A stretch of 24,609 bases of DNA from JADDRA01 sp035553895 (lineage in GTDB: Bacteria > Actinomycetota > Acidimicrobiia > Acidimicrobiales > CADCSY01). Below are positions 6,980-14,503 of the stretch, in pieces. Within the stretch, counting starts at the first letter, position 1, and the number at the start of each line of letters is the position of its first letter. The stretch spans positions 1 through 24,609 of the forward strand of contig DATMJI010000166.1 in assembly GCA_035553895.1 (NCBI GenBank), written 5' to 3'. The position numbers and the translations under genes are program-made. A model generated the notes under the pieces. That model had not been told where the DNA came from and did no database searches. It saw nothing but the letters and a program-made list of their open reading frames with translations.

Positions 6980-8010
6980 ATCAACCCGACCTCGGTCATG
7001 AGCTCTAGGGTGCCAGGGAGGTCGTCGAGTCGGTTGAGATCGATGTCGGGCTGCTGCAACGACTCCAGGGGCGGCAGGGCGGCGTCGGTCTCCACCCCGT
7101 CGATGAGGGGGATCTCGAAGGTGTCGGCGGCGAAGTACTCCTGGGCAGGGGTGTCGAGCAGGAACTCGACCAGCTGCGACGCTTCGTCGGCGTGCTCGGT
7201 GGTGTCGATGATGCCGACCCCGGCCACGTTGACCAGCGACCCCACGTCACCGCCGGGGAAGATGTGGTTGGTGGCGGGGAAGTCCGGATCCTCGGCGAGG
7301 ATGCGGTACAGGTAGTAGTGGTTGACCAGACCGACGTCGATCTCCCCGGCGCCGGCCGCCTCCACGATGCTGACGTTGTTCTCGAACACCTTGGGGTCGT
7401 TGGCCTGCACGCCCTCCAGCCACGCCCGGGCCCCGTCCTCGCCCTCGACGAGCCGCAGGGCGGTGACGAAGGCCTGGAAGGAGCCGTTGGTCGGGGCCCA
7501 GCCCAGGCGACCGCCGCCCCACCGGGGATCGGTCAGCTCGAGGACGGAATCCGGCAGGTCCGACGGGGCCAGGGCGTCGGTGTTGTAGACGGCGACCCGG
7601 GCCCGTCCCGAGATGCCGACCCACTGACCGTTCACCGATCGGAACTCGGGGGCGACCCGCTCGAGGAGGCCGGCGTCGAGCGCCTGGAAGCGGCCGGCAT
7701 CCGACAGCGCCCCGAGGGCGCCGGCGTCCTGGCCGAAGTAGACGTCGGCCGGGGAGTTGTCTCCCTCTTCGAGGATGGCTCCGGCCATCTGGGCGGTATC
7801 GCCGTAGCGGACCTCCACGTCGATGCCGGTCTCTGCCTCGAACTGCTCGAAGAGGGGCCCGACCAGCTCCTCCCCCCGCCCCGAGTAGACGGTGAGGCTG
7901 CCGGTGCGGTCGTCAGGGCGGGAGGCCGGCGCCTCCCCCCCATCACCGCCACAGGCACCGGCAACGAGGGCCAGCACCGCCGCCAGCGCCTTCACGGTAC
8001 GCGTCGTCAT
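6976..8010 (-). CDS. fbpA: Iron ABC transporter, periplasmic-type binding lipoprotein
   Basis: A 344-residue secreted solute-binding protein. It starts with a short basic segment and a hydrophobic core ending in a lipobox-like AGAC, with C20 as the likely lipidated cysteine. The mature part begins LTVYSGRGEELV, typical of class III iron-binding proteins. The paired tyrosines Y232-Y233 in GLVNHYYLYRI match the Fe3+-binding tyrosine pair of FbpA. It would capture ferric iron outside the cell membrane and deliver it to FbpB/FbpC. A GGGAGG Shine-Dalgarno sequence lies upstream of ATG 8010. The 5' region carries an IdeR-like box at 8060-8078, so iron repression is expected. It overlaps the fbpB start region by CTGA. 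Confidence 0.9.
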   Translation of the reverse strand: MTTRTVKALAAVLALVAGACGGDGGEAPASRPDDRTGSLTVYSGRGEELVGPLFEQFEAETGIDVEVRYGDTAQMAGAILEEGDNSPADVYFGQDAGALGALSDAGRFQALDAGLLERVAPEFRSVNGQWVGISGRARVAVYNTDALAPSDLPDSVLELTDPRWGGGRLGWAPTNGSFQAFVTALRLVEGEDGARAWLEGVQANDPKVFENNVSIVEAAGAGEIDVGLVNHYYLYRILAEDPDFPATNHIFPGGDVGSLVNVAGVGIIDTTEHADEASQLVEFLLDTPAQEYFAADTFEIPLIDGVETDAALPPLESLQQPDIDLNRLDDLPGTLELMTEVGLI

Positions 8011-8040
8011 CAGCCATCGCCTCCCGGGCCGTGGGTCTCC

Positions 8041-8056
8041 CGCCGGTGAACCGGCG
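8041..8056 (-). promoter_or_regulatory. Small hairpin in the fbpA leader
   Basis: CGCCGG-TGAA-CCGGCG is a 6-4-6 inverted repeat between the IdeR-like box and the fbpA start. In the fbpA transcript it would form a stable small stem-loop upstream of the Shine-Dalgarno sequence. Its role is unknown; it could stabilise the leader. Confidence 0.35.
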
Positions 8057-8059
8057 TAG

Positions 8060-8078
8060 TTAGGTAACCCTAACCTAG
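8060..8078. promoter_or_regulatory. IdeR/DtxR-type iron box upstream of fbpA
   Basis: TTAGGTAACCCTAACCTAG. Read on the minus strand it matches the actinobacterial IdeR consensus TTAGGTTAGGCTAACCTAA at 16 of 19 positions by my alignment. It lies about 50 bp before the fbpA start and contains TAGGTT and TAGGGT hexamers that could serve as the -10. A bound repressor would therefore cover the promoter. The DtxR-family gene next door is the obvious candidate repressor. Confidence 0.75.
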
Positions 8079-8128
8079 AAGGCCCGGGTCACCACATCAA
8101 GCCAGCCGGGCGAGGCCAACAGTCAGCA

Positions 8129-8806
8129 TCAGGCCACGGCGACGGCGGGGAGCGACACGAGGATACGGGTGGCGGCGAAGGGCCCGATGCCCACGTGGCG
8201 GCCCTCGATGTTCACCGTGACGGTCCCGTCGGGCGACGCCGTGGTGAGCTCGCCCGACCTTCCCGGCTTGACCTGGTTCTCCTCCAGGAACTCCAGCACC
8301 CCGGGGGCGAACTCGAGCTCCTCGGGGATGCGGGTGACGGTGAAGGAGGTCCCTACCTCCACCTCGGCCAGGGCGACGACGTCGGGCTCGGTGTAGGCCG
8401 AGCCCGGGATGGGGTTGCCGTGGGGGCACGTGGTCGGCCCCCCGAGCAGGCGGTTGATGGCCAGCTCCACCTTGTCGTTGAGGACGTGCTCCCACCGCCC
8501 CGCCTCGTGGTGGGCCTCGGCCCAGTTAAGACCGAGGACGTCGGTCAAGAAGCGCTCGGCCAGCCGGTGGCGGCGCACCACCTGCTCGGCCAGCACCAGG
8601 CCGTCGGCGGTGAGCTGGATGACCCCGCCGTCGACATCCACCAGACCCTCGGCGGCCATGCGCCGGATCATCTCGGACACGGCCGGGCGGGAGATGTCGA
8701 GGCGCTCGGCGATGCGGGCCTGGATGACGTCGAGGTCGTCTTCGCGCAGCTCGAAGATGGCCTCGCAGTAGTCGGCGAAAGCGATGCGGGCATCCTGCGT
8801 CGGCAT
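8129..8806 (-). CDS. DtxR-family metal-dependent regulator (IdeR/MntR-like)
   Basis: A 225-residue protein with an N-terminal winged helix, a helical metal-binding/dimerisation domain and a C-terminal SH3-like domain, so the full IdeR architecture. HRLAERFLTDVLGLNW and GNPIPG are typical of the family. By alignment the metal ligands are mixed. D12 and E15 stand where MntR has D8 and E11, and where IdeR has M10 and R13. The IdeR C102 position is G103. E106 and H107 are kept, as are the second-site residues H80, E84 and H99. Metal preference is therefore uncertain. ATG 8806 is six bases after TACCAT. An IdeR-like box precedes the next gene downstream, fbpA. Confidence 0.88.
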   Translation of the reverse strand: MPTQDARIAFADYCEAIFELREDDLDVIQARIAERLDISRPAVSEMIRRMAAEGLVDVDGGVIQLTADGLVLAEQVVRRHRLAERFLTDVLGLNWAEAHHEAGRWEHVLNDKVELAINRLLGGPTTCPHGNPIPGSAYTEPDVVALAEVEVGTSFTVTRIPEELEFAPGVLEFLEENQVKPGRSGELTTASPDGTVTVNIEGRHVGIGPFAATRILVSLPAVAVA

Positions 8807-8812
8807 GCGGCA

Positions 8813-8830
8813 ATGGTAGCCAGCGCTACC
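8813..8830 (-). promoter_or_regulatory. dtxR-like promoter with overlapping palindrome
   Basis: On the minus strand TACCAT (8818-8813) lies six bases before the ATG at 8806, a leaderless arrangement. GGTAGC-CAGC-GCTACC (8815-8830) is a perfect 6-4-6 inverted repeat overlapping that hexamer. This would suit an autoregulatory operator, although it does not resemble the IdeR-like box at 8060. Confidence 0.45.
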
Positions 8831-8887
8831 TCGACGGGGACCAGCCGCTTCCCGCCGGCGGAACGGCAGTGCGGCGCGAGGCCGGTG

Positions 8888-9412
8888 CTATCCCCAGGCC
8901 GGCGCCGCGCCCCCGCCGCTCTCGGCGCCCACTAGGTGGACCACCAGGGTGACCTCGGGCTGAATCGACAGGGTCAGGATCTTGAACGGCTTCACCCCGA
9001 AGTCCCGGATGTCGACGGTGTGCTCGGCGTCGACCAGCAGCTGGCCACCCTCGACCCGGGCGCGGCAGTCGTCGGTGAACTCTTTGGTCTGGCCGTGGAA
9101 GGTGAAGGCGCCCGTCACCTTGTAGCTCCCGGCCGAACCATCGACGGCGCGGACCTCGTAGCGCACGGTGGGGAACTTCTTGGCGTCGATCTGCTTGCGC
9201 AGGGCGATGTCCTCGAGCTTCTTGCCCGTCTCGAGCTGGGCCACGTCGCCCTCGATCCATCCGGTGGTCCCCGGGCCCGGAGACGGGGCCCCGTCGGTCA
9301 CCTCGCACGTGGCCTCGCCCCGCAGACCCCGGATCTCGGCCGCGATCGGGTGCACGCTCGAATCGGCGGACACCTTTACGGAACTGTCATTGGTCCACGT
9401 GAACGTGGCCAT
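8888..9412 (-). CDS. YceI-family lipid-binding-like protein
   Basis: A 174-residue protein with the YceI lipocalin-like barrel pattern. It includes SSVHPIAAEIRGLRGEA near the start, KFPTVRYEVRAV in the middle, then YKVTGAFTFHGQTKEF and a repeated beta pattern to the end. YceI proteins bind isoprenoid or fatty-acyl molecules, and their exact function is often unknown. There is no signal peptide, so this copy is probably cytoplasmic. ATG 9412 has a strong Shine-Dalgarno sequence, AGGGGGTGAT, eight bases upstream. The gene is 81 bp upstream of the DtxR-family gene in the same direction, but that gene has its own promoter. The carotenoid genes lie about 10 kb away, and no link to them is shown. 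Confidence 0.75.
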   Translation of the reverse strand: MATFTWTNDSSVKVSADSSVHPIAAEIRGLRGEATCEVTDGAPSPGPGTTGWIEGDVAQLETGKKLEDIALRKQIDAKKFPTVRYEVRAVDGSAGSYKVTGAFTFHGQTKEFTDDCRARVEGGQLLVDAEHTVDIRDFGVKPFKILTLSIQPEVTLVVHLVGAESGGGAAPAWG

Positions 9413-9420
9413 GGTGTGCC

Positions 9421-9430
9421 ATCACCCCCT
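9421..9430 (-). promoter_or_regulatory. Strong Shine-Dalgarno site of the YceI gene
   Basis: AGGGGGTGAT on the minus strand resembles the full anti-16S complement and stands eight bases from ATG 9412. It contrasts with the Shine-Dalgarno-free starts of several other genes here. A possible -10, TAAGGT, lies further upstream at 9460-9465. Confidence 0.5.
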
Positions 9431-9566
9431 ACGGCGGCCGGGTGCCGCCCTGGCCGGAAACCTTAAGGCGTCTCCCGGTGGCGCGCCAAGACGCTCCTGG
9501 GTCCGGAATGCCCGCTGTCCCGGCCCCGGGGCACGGACGGATCGGGTATCGGGCGGGACACCCCGA

Positions 9567-9572
9567 TAGCGT
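9567..9572 (+). promoter_or_regulatory. Leaderless-type -10 hexamer of glgX/treX
   Basis: TAGCGT is followed by CAGCGCC and the ATG at 9580, a seven-base gap and no Shine-Dalgarno sequence. Identical hexamers precede the znuA-like and VOC genes. Confidence 0.55.
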
Positions 9573-9579
9573 CAGCGCC

Positions 9580-11700
9580 ATGTCCATGCGGATCTGGCCC
9601 GGGGAGCCCTACCCGCTCGGGGCGACCTACGACGGCATGGGGACGAACTTCTCCCTCTTCTCGGAAGTCGCCACGCGTGTCGAGCTCTGCCTGTTCGGCG
9701 AGGACGGCACCGAGGAGCGGATCGACCTCCCCGAGGTCACGGCGCTGTGCTGGCACGGCTACCTCCCCAACCTCGGGCCCGGCCAGCGTTACGGCTTCCG
9801 GGTCCACGGCCCCCGCGACGTGCGTGCCGGTCAGCGCTGCAACCCGAACAAGCTCCTCCTCGACCCCTACGCCAAGGCTGTCGACGGTGGGACGGACTGG
9901 GACGAGGCCGTCTTCGGGTACCACTTCGGCAATCCCGACGGCCCGGCCAACGACCTCGACAGCGCGGCCTTCGTCGGGAAGTCGGTGGTCCCCAACCCGT
10001 ACTTCGACTGGGCCAACGACCGCCATCCGCGGACGCCCTGGCACGAGACCGTCGTCTACGAGGTCCACGTCAAGGGGTTCACCGCCATGCACCCCGAGGT
10101 CCCCGCCGACCAGCGGGGCACCTACGCGGCGCTGGCCACCCCCGAAGCCATCCAGCACCTCCAATCCCTCGGGGTCACCGCCGTCGAGCTCCTGCCGGTG
10201 CACCAGTTCGTCAACGACGCCCACCTGGTGGAGCAGGGCCTGAGCAACTACTGGGGCTACAACTCCATCGGGTTCCTCGCTCCTCACCACGCCTACAGCT
10301 CCTCGGGGACCGACGGCCAGCAGGTGCAGGAGTTCAAGCAGATGGTGCTGCGCCTGCACGATGCCGGCATCGAGGTGATCCTCGACGTGGTCTACAACCA
10401 CACCGGCGAGGGCAACCACCTCGGACCCATGCTGTCGTTCAAGGGCATCGACAACGCCGCCTACTACCGGCTCGTGGCCGACGACCGCCGCCACTACATG
10501 GACTACACCGGCACCGGCAACACCATGAACATGCGCCATCCCCACGTGCTGCAGCTGCTGATGGACAGCCTGCGCTACTGGGTCACGGAGATGCACGTCG
10601 ACGGCTTCCGCTTCGATCTGGCCGCCACCCTGGCGAGGGAGCTGCACAGCGTGGACAAGCTGTCGGCCTTCTTCGACCTCATCCAGCAGGACCCGATCGT
10701 CAGCCAGGTCAAGCTCATCGCCGAACCGTGGGACATCGGCGAGGGTGGCTACCAGGTCGGCAACTTCCCCCCCCTGTGGTCGGAGTGGAACGGCAAGTAC
10801 CGCGACACCATCCGCGACTTCTGGCGGGGCCAGCACTCCAGCCTGGGCGAGGTGGCCTACCGGCTGACCGGCAGCCCGGATCTCTACGAGTCCAACGGGC
10901 GCCGGCCCAATGCCAGCATCAACTTCATCACCGCCCACGACGGCTTCACCCTGGCCGACCTGGTGTCCTACAACGACAAGCACAACGAGGCCAACGGCGA
11001 GGGCAACCGGGACGGCGAGAGCCACAACCGGTCCTGGAACTGCGGCGTGGAGGGCCCGACCGACGACGAGGCCATCCTCGCCCTGCGGGCCCGCCAGCAG
11101 CGCAACTTCCTGGCCACCCTCTTGCTCTCCCAGGGGGTGCCCATGCTCCTCGGGGGCGACGAGCTGGGCCGGTCCCAGGGGGGCAACAACAACGGCTACT
11201 GCCAGGACAACGAGATCTCCTGGTACCACTGGGCCGGGGCCGACCAGGGGTTGCTCGAGTTCACCAAGTGGATGCTCGCCTTCCGGCGGGACCACGCCGT
11301 GTTCCGGCGCCGGCGGTGGTTCCAGGGACGCCGGATCCGGGGCAAGGGGCTGGTGGACATCGCCTGGTTCCGCAGCGACGGCGAGGAGATGTCCGACGAC
11401 GACTGGCACGGGTCGGCCGCCACCCTGGGCATGTTCCTCAACGGCGACGCCATCGCCGCCCCCGATGCCCGGGGTGAGCAGGTGGTCGACGACAGCTTCA
11501 TCGCCCTGCTCAACGCCCATTTCGAGGATGTCGACTTCACCCTGCCACCGGCCTGGGGCAAGCGTTGGGAGACCGAGGTCGACACCGCCGATCCCCTGCC
11601 ACCGGAGCCGCTCGGCGGCGGCGCGGCCCCGGAGTACAAGTCCGGCCAGAAGGTGGGGGTCACGTCCCGCTCCCTCGTCCTGTTGCGCCGTACCGACTGA
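9580..11700 (+). CDS. glgX: Glycogen debranching enzyme GlgX/TreX
   Basis: A 706-residue GH13 enzyme with an N-terminal carbohydrate-binding module (PLGATYDGMGTNFSLFSE) and a catalytic barrel. By family motifs the nucleophile is D346 in DGFRFDLA, the acid/base is E382 in IAEPWD and the transition-state aspartate is D454 in TAHDGFTL. It cleaves alpha-1,6 branch linkages of glycogen or maltodextrin to give linear malto-oligosaccharides, the substrate of TreY. With treY and treZ directly downstream the TreX role is likely. A longer upstream start is open, but ATG 9580 is supported by TAGCGT seven bases before it. The length is normal for the family. Confidence 0.93.
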   Translation: MSMRIWPGEPYPLGATYDGMGTNFSLFSEVATRVELCLFGEDGTEERIDLPEVTALCWHGYLPNLGPGQRYGFRVHGPRDVRAGQRCNPNKLLLDPYAKAVDGGTDWDEAVFGYHFGNPDGPANDLDSAAFVGKSVVPNPYFDWANDRHPRTPWHETVVYEVHVKGFTAMHPEVPADQRGTYAALATPEAIQHLQSLGVTAVELLPVHQFVNDAHLVEQGLSNYWGYNSIGFLAPHHAYSSSGTDGQQVQEFKQMVLRLHDAGIEVILDVVYNHTGEGNHLGPMLSFKGIDNAAYYRLVADDRRHYMDYTGTGNTMNMRHPHVLQLLMDSLRYWVTEMHVDGFRFDLAATLARELHSVDKLSAFFDLIQQDPIVSQVKLIAEPWDIGEGGYQVGNFPPLWSEWNGKYRDTIRDFWRGQHSSLGEVAYRLTGSPDLYESNGRRPNASINFITAHDGFTLADLVSYNDKHNEANGEGNRDGESHNRSWNCGVEGPTDDEAILALRARQQRNFLATLLLSQGVPMLLGGDELGRSQGGNNNGYCQDNEISWYHWAGADQGLLEFTKWMLAFRRDHAVFRRRRWFQGRRIRGKGLVDIAWFRSDGEEMSDDDWHGSAATLGMFLNGDAIAAPDARGEQVVDDSFIALLNAHFEDVDFTLPPAWGKRWETEVDTADPLPPEPLGGGAAPEYKSGQKVGVTSRSLVLLRRTD

Positions 11701-11747
11701 CGGCCGGGCCCGTTCTGGCGCCGGCCGGCGTTTGCGCCCCACCGGGT

Positions 11748-11755
11748 AAAGAGGA
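11748..11755 (+). promoter_or_regulatory. Shine-Dalgarno site that fixes the treY GTG start
   Basis: AAAGAGGAG-like purines at 11747-11755 end a few bases before the GTG at 11759. The intergenic stretch to glgX is only 58 bp and shows no -10 hexamer, so treY is probably read from the glgX promoter. Confidence 0.5.
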
Positions 11756-11758
11756 GCG

Positions 11759-14497
11759 GTGACCGTTCCCCTGGCGACCTATCGGCTCCAACTCCAACCC
11801 TCCTTCGGTTTCGACGACGCCGCCGCACTGGCGCCGTACCTGGCCGAGCTGGGAGTGAGCCACGTCTACACCTCCCCCGTGCTCCAGGCGGCACCAGGCA
11901 GCAGCCACGGCTACGACGTCGTCGACCACGCCAGCGTCAACGCCGAGCTCGGCGGACCGGGCGCCCACGCCCGCATGTGCGCCGCCTTCGGCGCCGCCGG
12001 GCTCGGCCAGGTGCTCGACATCGTCCCCAACCACATGGCCATCACCACCGGCAACGCCTGGTGGGACGACGTCTTGGAGAACGGCCCGTCGAGCCGCTGG
12101 GCCGGCTACTTCGACGTCGACTGGGAGGGTCCGGAGTCCAAGCTCCGCAACACCGTGCTCATCCCCGTGCTCGGCGACCACTACGGCCGGGTGCTCGAGC
12201 GCCGGGAACTTGTTCTCGAGCGCGAGGGGGGCGCCTTCGCCGTGCGCTACTTCGACCACCGCTTCCCCGTCTCGCCGGCCACCTTCGGGCTCCCGCTCTC
12301 GCTGGCGGCGGCCGACCTGGCGGCCAGCGGCCGGGGGGGCGACGACGACCTCGAGTTCCTGGCCGCCGCCTTCACCGCGCTGCCCCCGGCCACCGCCACC
12401 GATCCCCTCAACGCCCGCAACCGCCACCGGGACAAGGAGGTGCTCAAGCGGATGCTGGCCCGGTTGTGCCGCGAGCGAGCCGAGGTGGCGGCGACCCTGG
12501 ACCGGGCCGTGGAACGGATCAACGCCGACGCCGACCTCCTCGACAGCCTCCTGGAGCGCCAGAACTACCGCCTCGCCTACTGGCGCACCGCCGGGCGGGA
12601 GCTGGACTACCGCCGCTTCTTCGACATCACCTCGCTCGCCGGGCTGCGCATGGAGGACCCCCAGGTCTTCGCCGACACCCACGCCTTGGTGTTGTCCTGG
12701 GTGGGCGAGGGGGTGGTCGACGGCCTGCGCATCGACCATCCCGACGGCCTGCGCGATCCCGAGGCCTACTTCCGCCGCCTCCGCCAGGCCACCGACACCG
12801 CTCTCCAGGGAGACCAGCCGGCGCCGGCCGGCGCCGGGCAGACCTGGATCGTGATCGAGAAGATCCTGGAGGGCCACGAGGCGCTGCCCGCCTGGTGGCC
12901 GGTCGACGGCACCACCGGCTACGACTTCCTCAACCTGGTCGGAGGACTCTTCGTCGATCCCGCCGGCGAGGGACCGCTGAGCGCCGCCTACGCCGCCTTC
13001 ACCGGCGAGGCGACCGACTGGGATGCGGTCGCCCACACCAAGAAGCACCAGGTGATGCAGGACGTGCTGGCCGCCGATCTCAACCGCCTGACCCATCTCT
13101 TCGTCGCCGTGTGCGAAGCCTCCCGGCGCTACCGGGACTTCACCCGCCACGAGCTGCACGAGGTGCTGGTGGAGACCATCGCCGCCTTCCGGGTCTACCG
13201 CACCTACGTGCACCCGGGGTCCTCGGTCTCCGACACCGACGAGGCCGAGCTGGCCGCCGCCATCGGCGGGGCCATGGCCCGGCGCCACGACCTCGACCCC
13301 GAGCTCTTCGACCTCCTCGGCCAGGTCCTGCGCGGCCAGCTGGAAGGCCCGGCCGCCGCCTCCCTCCTGCTCCGCTTCCAGCAGGTCACCGGTCCGGTGA
13401 TGGCCAAGGCCATCGAGGACACCGCCTTCTACTCCTTCAACCGCCTGGTGGGGCTCAACGAGGTGGGCGGCGACCCCAGCCGCTTCGGCGTCGGCGTCGA
13501 GGACGTCCACCGGTCGCTCCATGCCCGCCAGCGAGACTGGCCGGCCGCCATGTCGTGCTCGTCGACCCACGACACGAAGCGCAGCGAGGACGTGCGGGCC
13601 CGCCTCGCCCTGCTCTCGGAGATGCCGGACGAGTTCGCCGCCACCGCCCGGCGCTGGGCGGTGACCAACGAGGGGTACCGCACGGACCGCGGGCCCACGA
13701 GGTGGCCCGATCGCAACCTGGAGTGGCTCCTCTACCAGACCCTGGTCGGCGCCTGGCCCTTGACCGCGGAACGAGCCCTGGCCTACGTCGAGAAGGCCAC
13801 CCGGGAGGCCAAGGTCCACACCAGCTGGACCGATCCCGATCCCGGCTACGACGCCGCCGTGACTCGCTTCGTCGAGGGTGTGCTGGCCGACGGCGCCTTC
13901 GTGAGCGCCCTCGAGGCCTTCGTCGCCCCCCTGGTCGAACCCGGGCGGGTGAACTCGCTCGCCGCCACCCTGATCAAGCTGACCGCCCCGGGCGTGCCCG
14001 ACCTCTACCAGGGCAGTGAGGTCTGGGACCTCAGCCTGGTCGATCCCGACAACCGGCGCCCGGTCGACTTCGCCGGGCGCGCCCGCCTGCTGGGCGCCCT
14101 CGCCGCCGGGGGACCCGCTGCTGGCGCCGGCCTGGCCACGGACGACGGATCAGCCAAGCTCCACCTCGTCCGCACCGCCCTGCACCTGCGCCGCCGCCAC
14201 CCGGAGACCTTCGGTCCCGGCCCCGCCGGTCGCTACCAACCGCTGGCGGTGTCCGGCCCGGCGGCGTCCCATGCGACCGCCTTCGTGCGGGGCGGCCGGG
14301 TGGCGACCGTGGTCCCTCGCCTGGTGCTCGGTCTGGCCCGGCGGGGTGGCTGGGCCGACACGTCGCTCGTCCTGCCCGGCGGTCGCTGGTCCAACCAGCT
14401 GACCGGTGAGAACCTCGACGGCGGTACGGTGGAGCTGGCGACCCTCCTGGCGAGGCATCCCGTCGCCCTGCTGCTGCTCGACCGGGAAGGGTCCTAG
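11759..14497 (+). CDS. treY: Malto-oligosyltrehalose synthase
   Basis: A 912-residue GH13 enzyme beginning with the TreY signature TYRLQLQPSFGFDDAAALAPYLAELGVSHVYTSP (cut into motifs: RLQ, GFDDA, YTSPV). Predicted catalytic residues are D326 in GLRIDHPDG, E367 in WIVIEKILEG and D605 in STHDTKRSED. It turns the reducing-end alpha-1,4 linkage of malto-oligosaccharides into an alpha,alpha-1,1 linkage. It lies between glgX and treZ, 58 bp after the former and 6 bp before the latter, in one likely operon. It is somewhat longer than many TreY proteins. The start is GTG after a Shine-Dalgarno sequence. Confidence 0.93.
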   Translation: MTVPLATYRLQLQPSFGFDDAAALAPYLAELGVSHVYTSPVLQAAPGSSHGYDVVDHASVNAELGGPGAHARMCAAFGAAGLGQVLDIVPNHMAITTGNAWWDDVLENGPSSRWAGYFDVDWEGPESKLRNTVLIPVLGDHYGRVLERRELVLEREGGAFAVRYFDHRFPVSPATFGLPLSLAAADLAASGRGGDDDLEFLAAAFTALPPATATDPLNARNRHRDKEVLKRMLARLCRERAEVAATLDRAVERINADADLLDSLLERQNYRLAYWRTAGRELDYRRFFDITSLAGLRMEDPQVFADTHALVLSWVGEGVVDGLRIDHPDGLRDPEAYFRRLRQATDTALQGDQPAPAGAGQTWIVIEKILEGHEALPAWWPVDGTTGYDFLNLVGGLFVDPAGEGPLSAAYAAFTGEATDWDAVAHTKKHQVMQDVLAADLNRLTHLFVAVCEASRRYRDFTRHELHEVLVETIAAFRVYRTYVHPGSSVSDTDEAELAAAIGGAMARRHDLDPELFDLLGQVLRGQLEGPAAASLLLRFQQVTGPVMAKAIEDTAFYSFNRLVGLNEVGGDPSRFGVGVEDVHRSLHARQRDWPAAMSCSSTHDTKRSEDVRARLALLSEMPDEFAATARRWAVTNEGYRTDRGPTRWPDRNLEWLLYQTLVGAWPLTAERALAYVEKATREAKVHTSWTDPDPGYDAAVTRFVEGVLADGAFVSALEAFVAPLVEPGRVNSLAATLIKLTAPGVPDLYQGSEVWDLSLVDPDNRRPVDFAGRARLLGALAAGGPAAGAGLATDDGSAKLHLVRTALHLRRRHPETFGPGPAGRYQPLAVSGPAASHATAFVRGGRVATVVPRLVLGLARRGGWADTSLVLPGGRWSNQLTGENLDGGTVELATLLARHPVALLLLDREGS

Positions 14498-14503
14498 ACG
14501 GCG

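Noticed and set aside
5321..7315. Plus-strand open frame of 664 codons over fbpB and fbpA
   Set aside because: Glutamine/glycine/histidine-rich antisense translation of two clear transporter genes; no motif.
9463..11742. Minus-strand open frame of 759 codons opposite glgX
   Set aside because: It mirrors the GH13 gene and is a valine/glycine-rich shadow without recognisable domains. The same applies to long minus-strand frames opposite treY, treZ and the zinc/manganese transporter genes.
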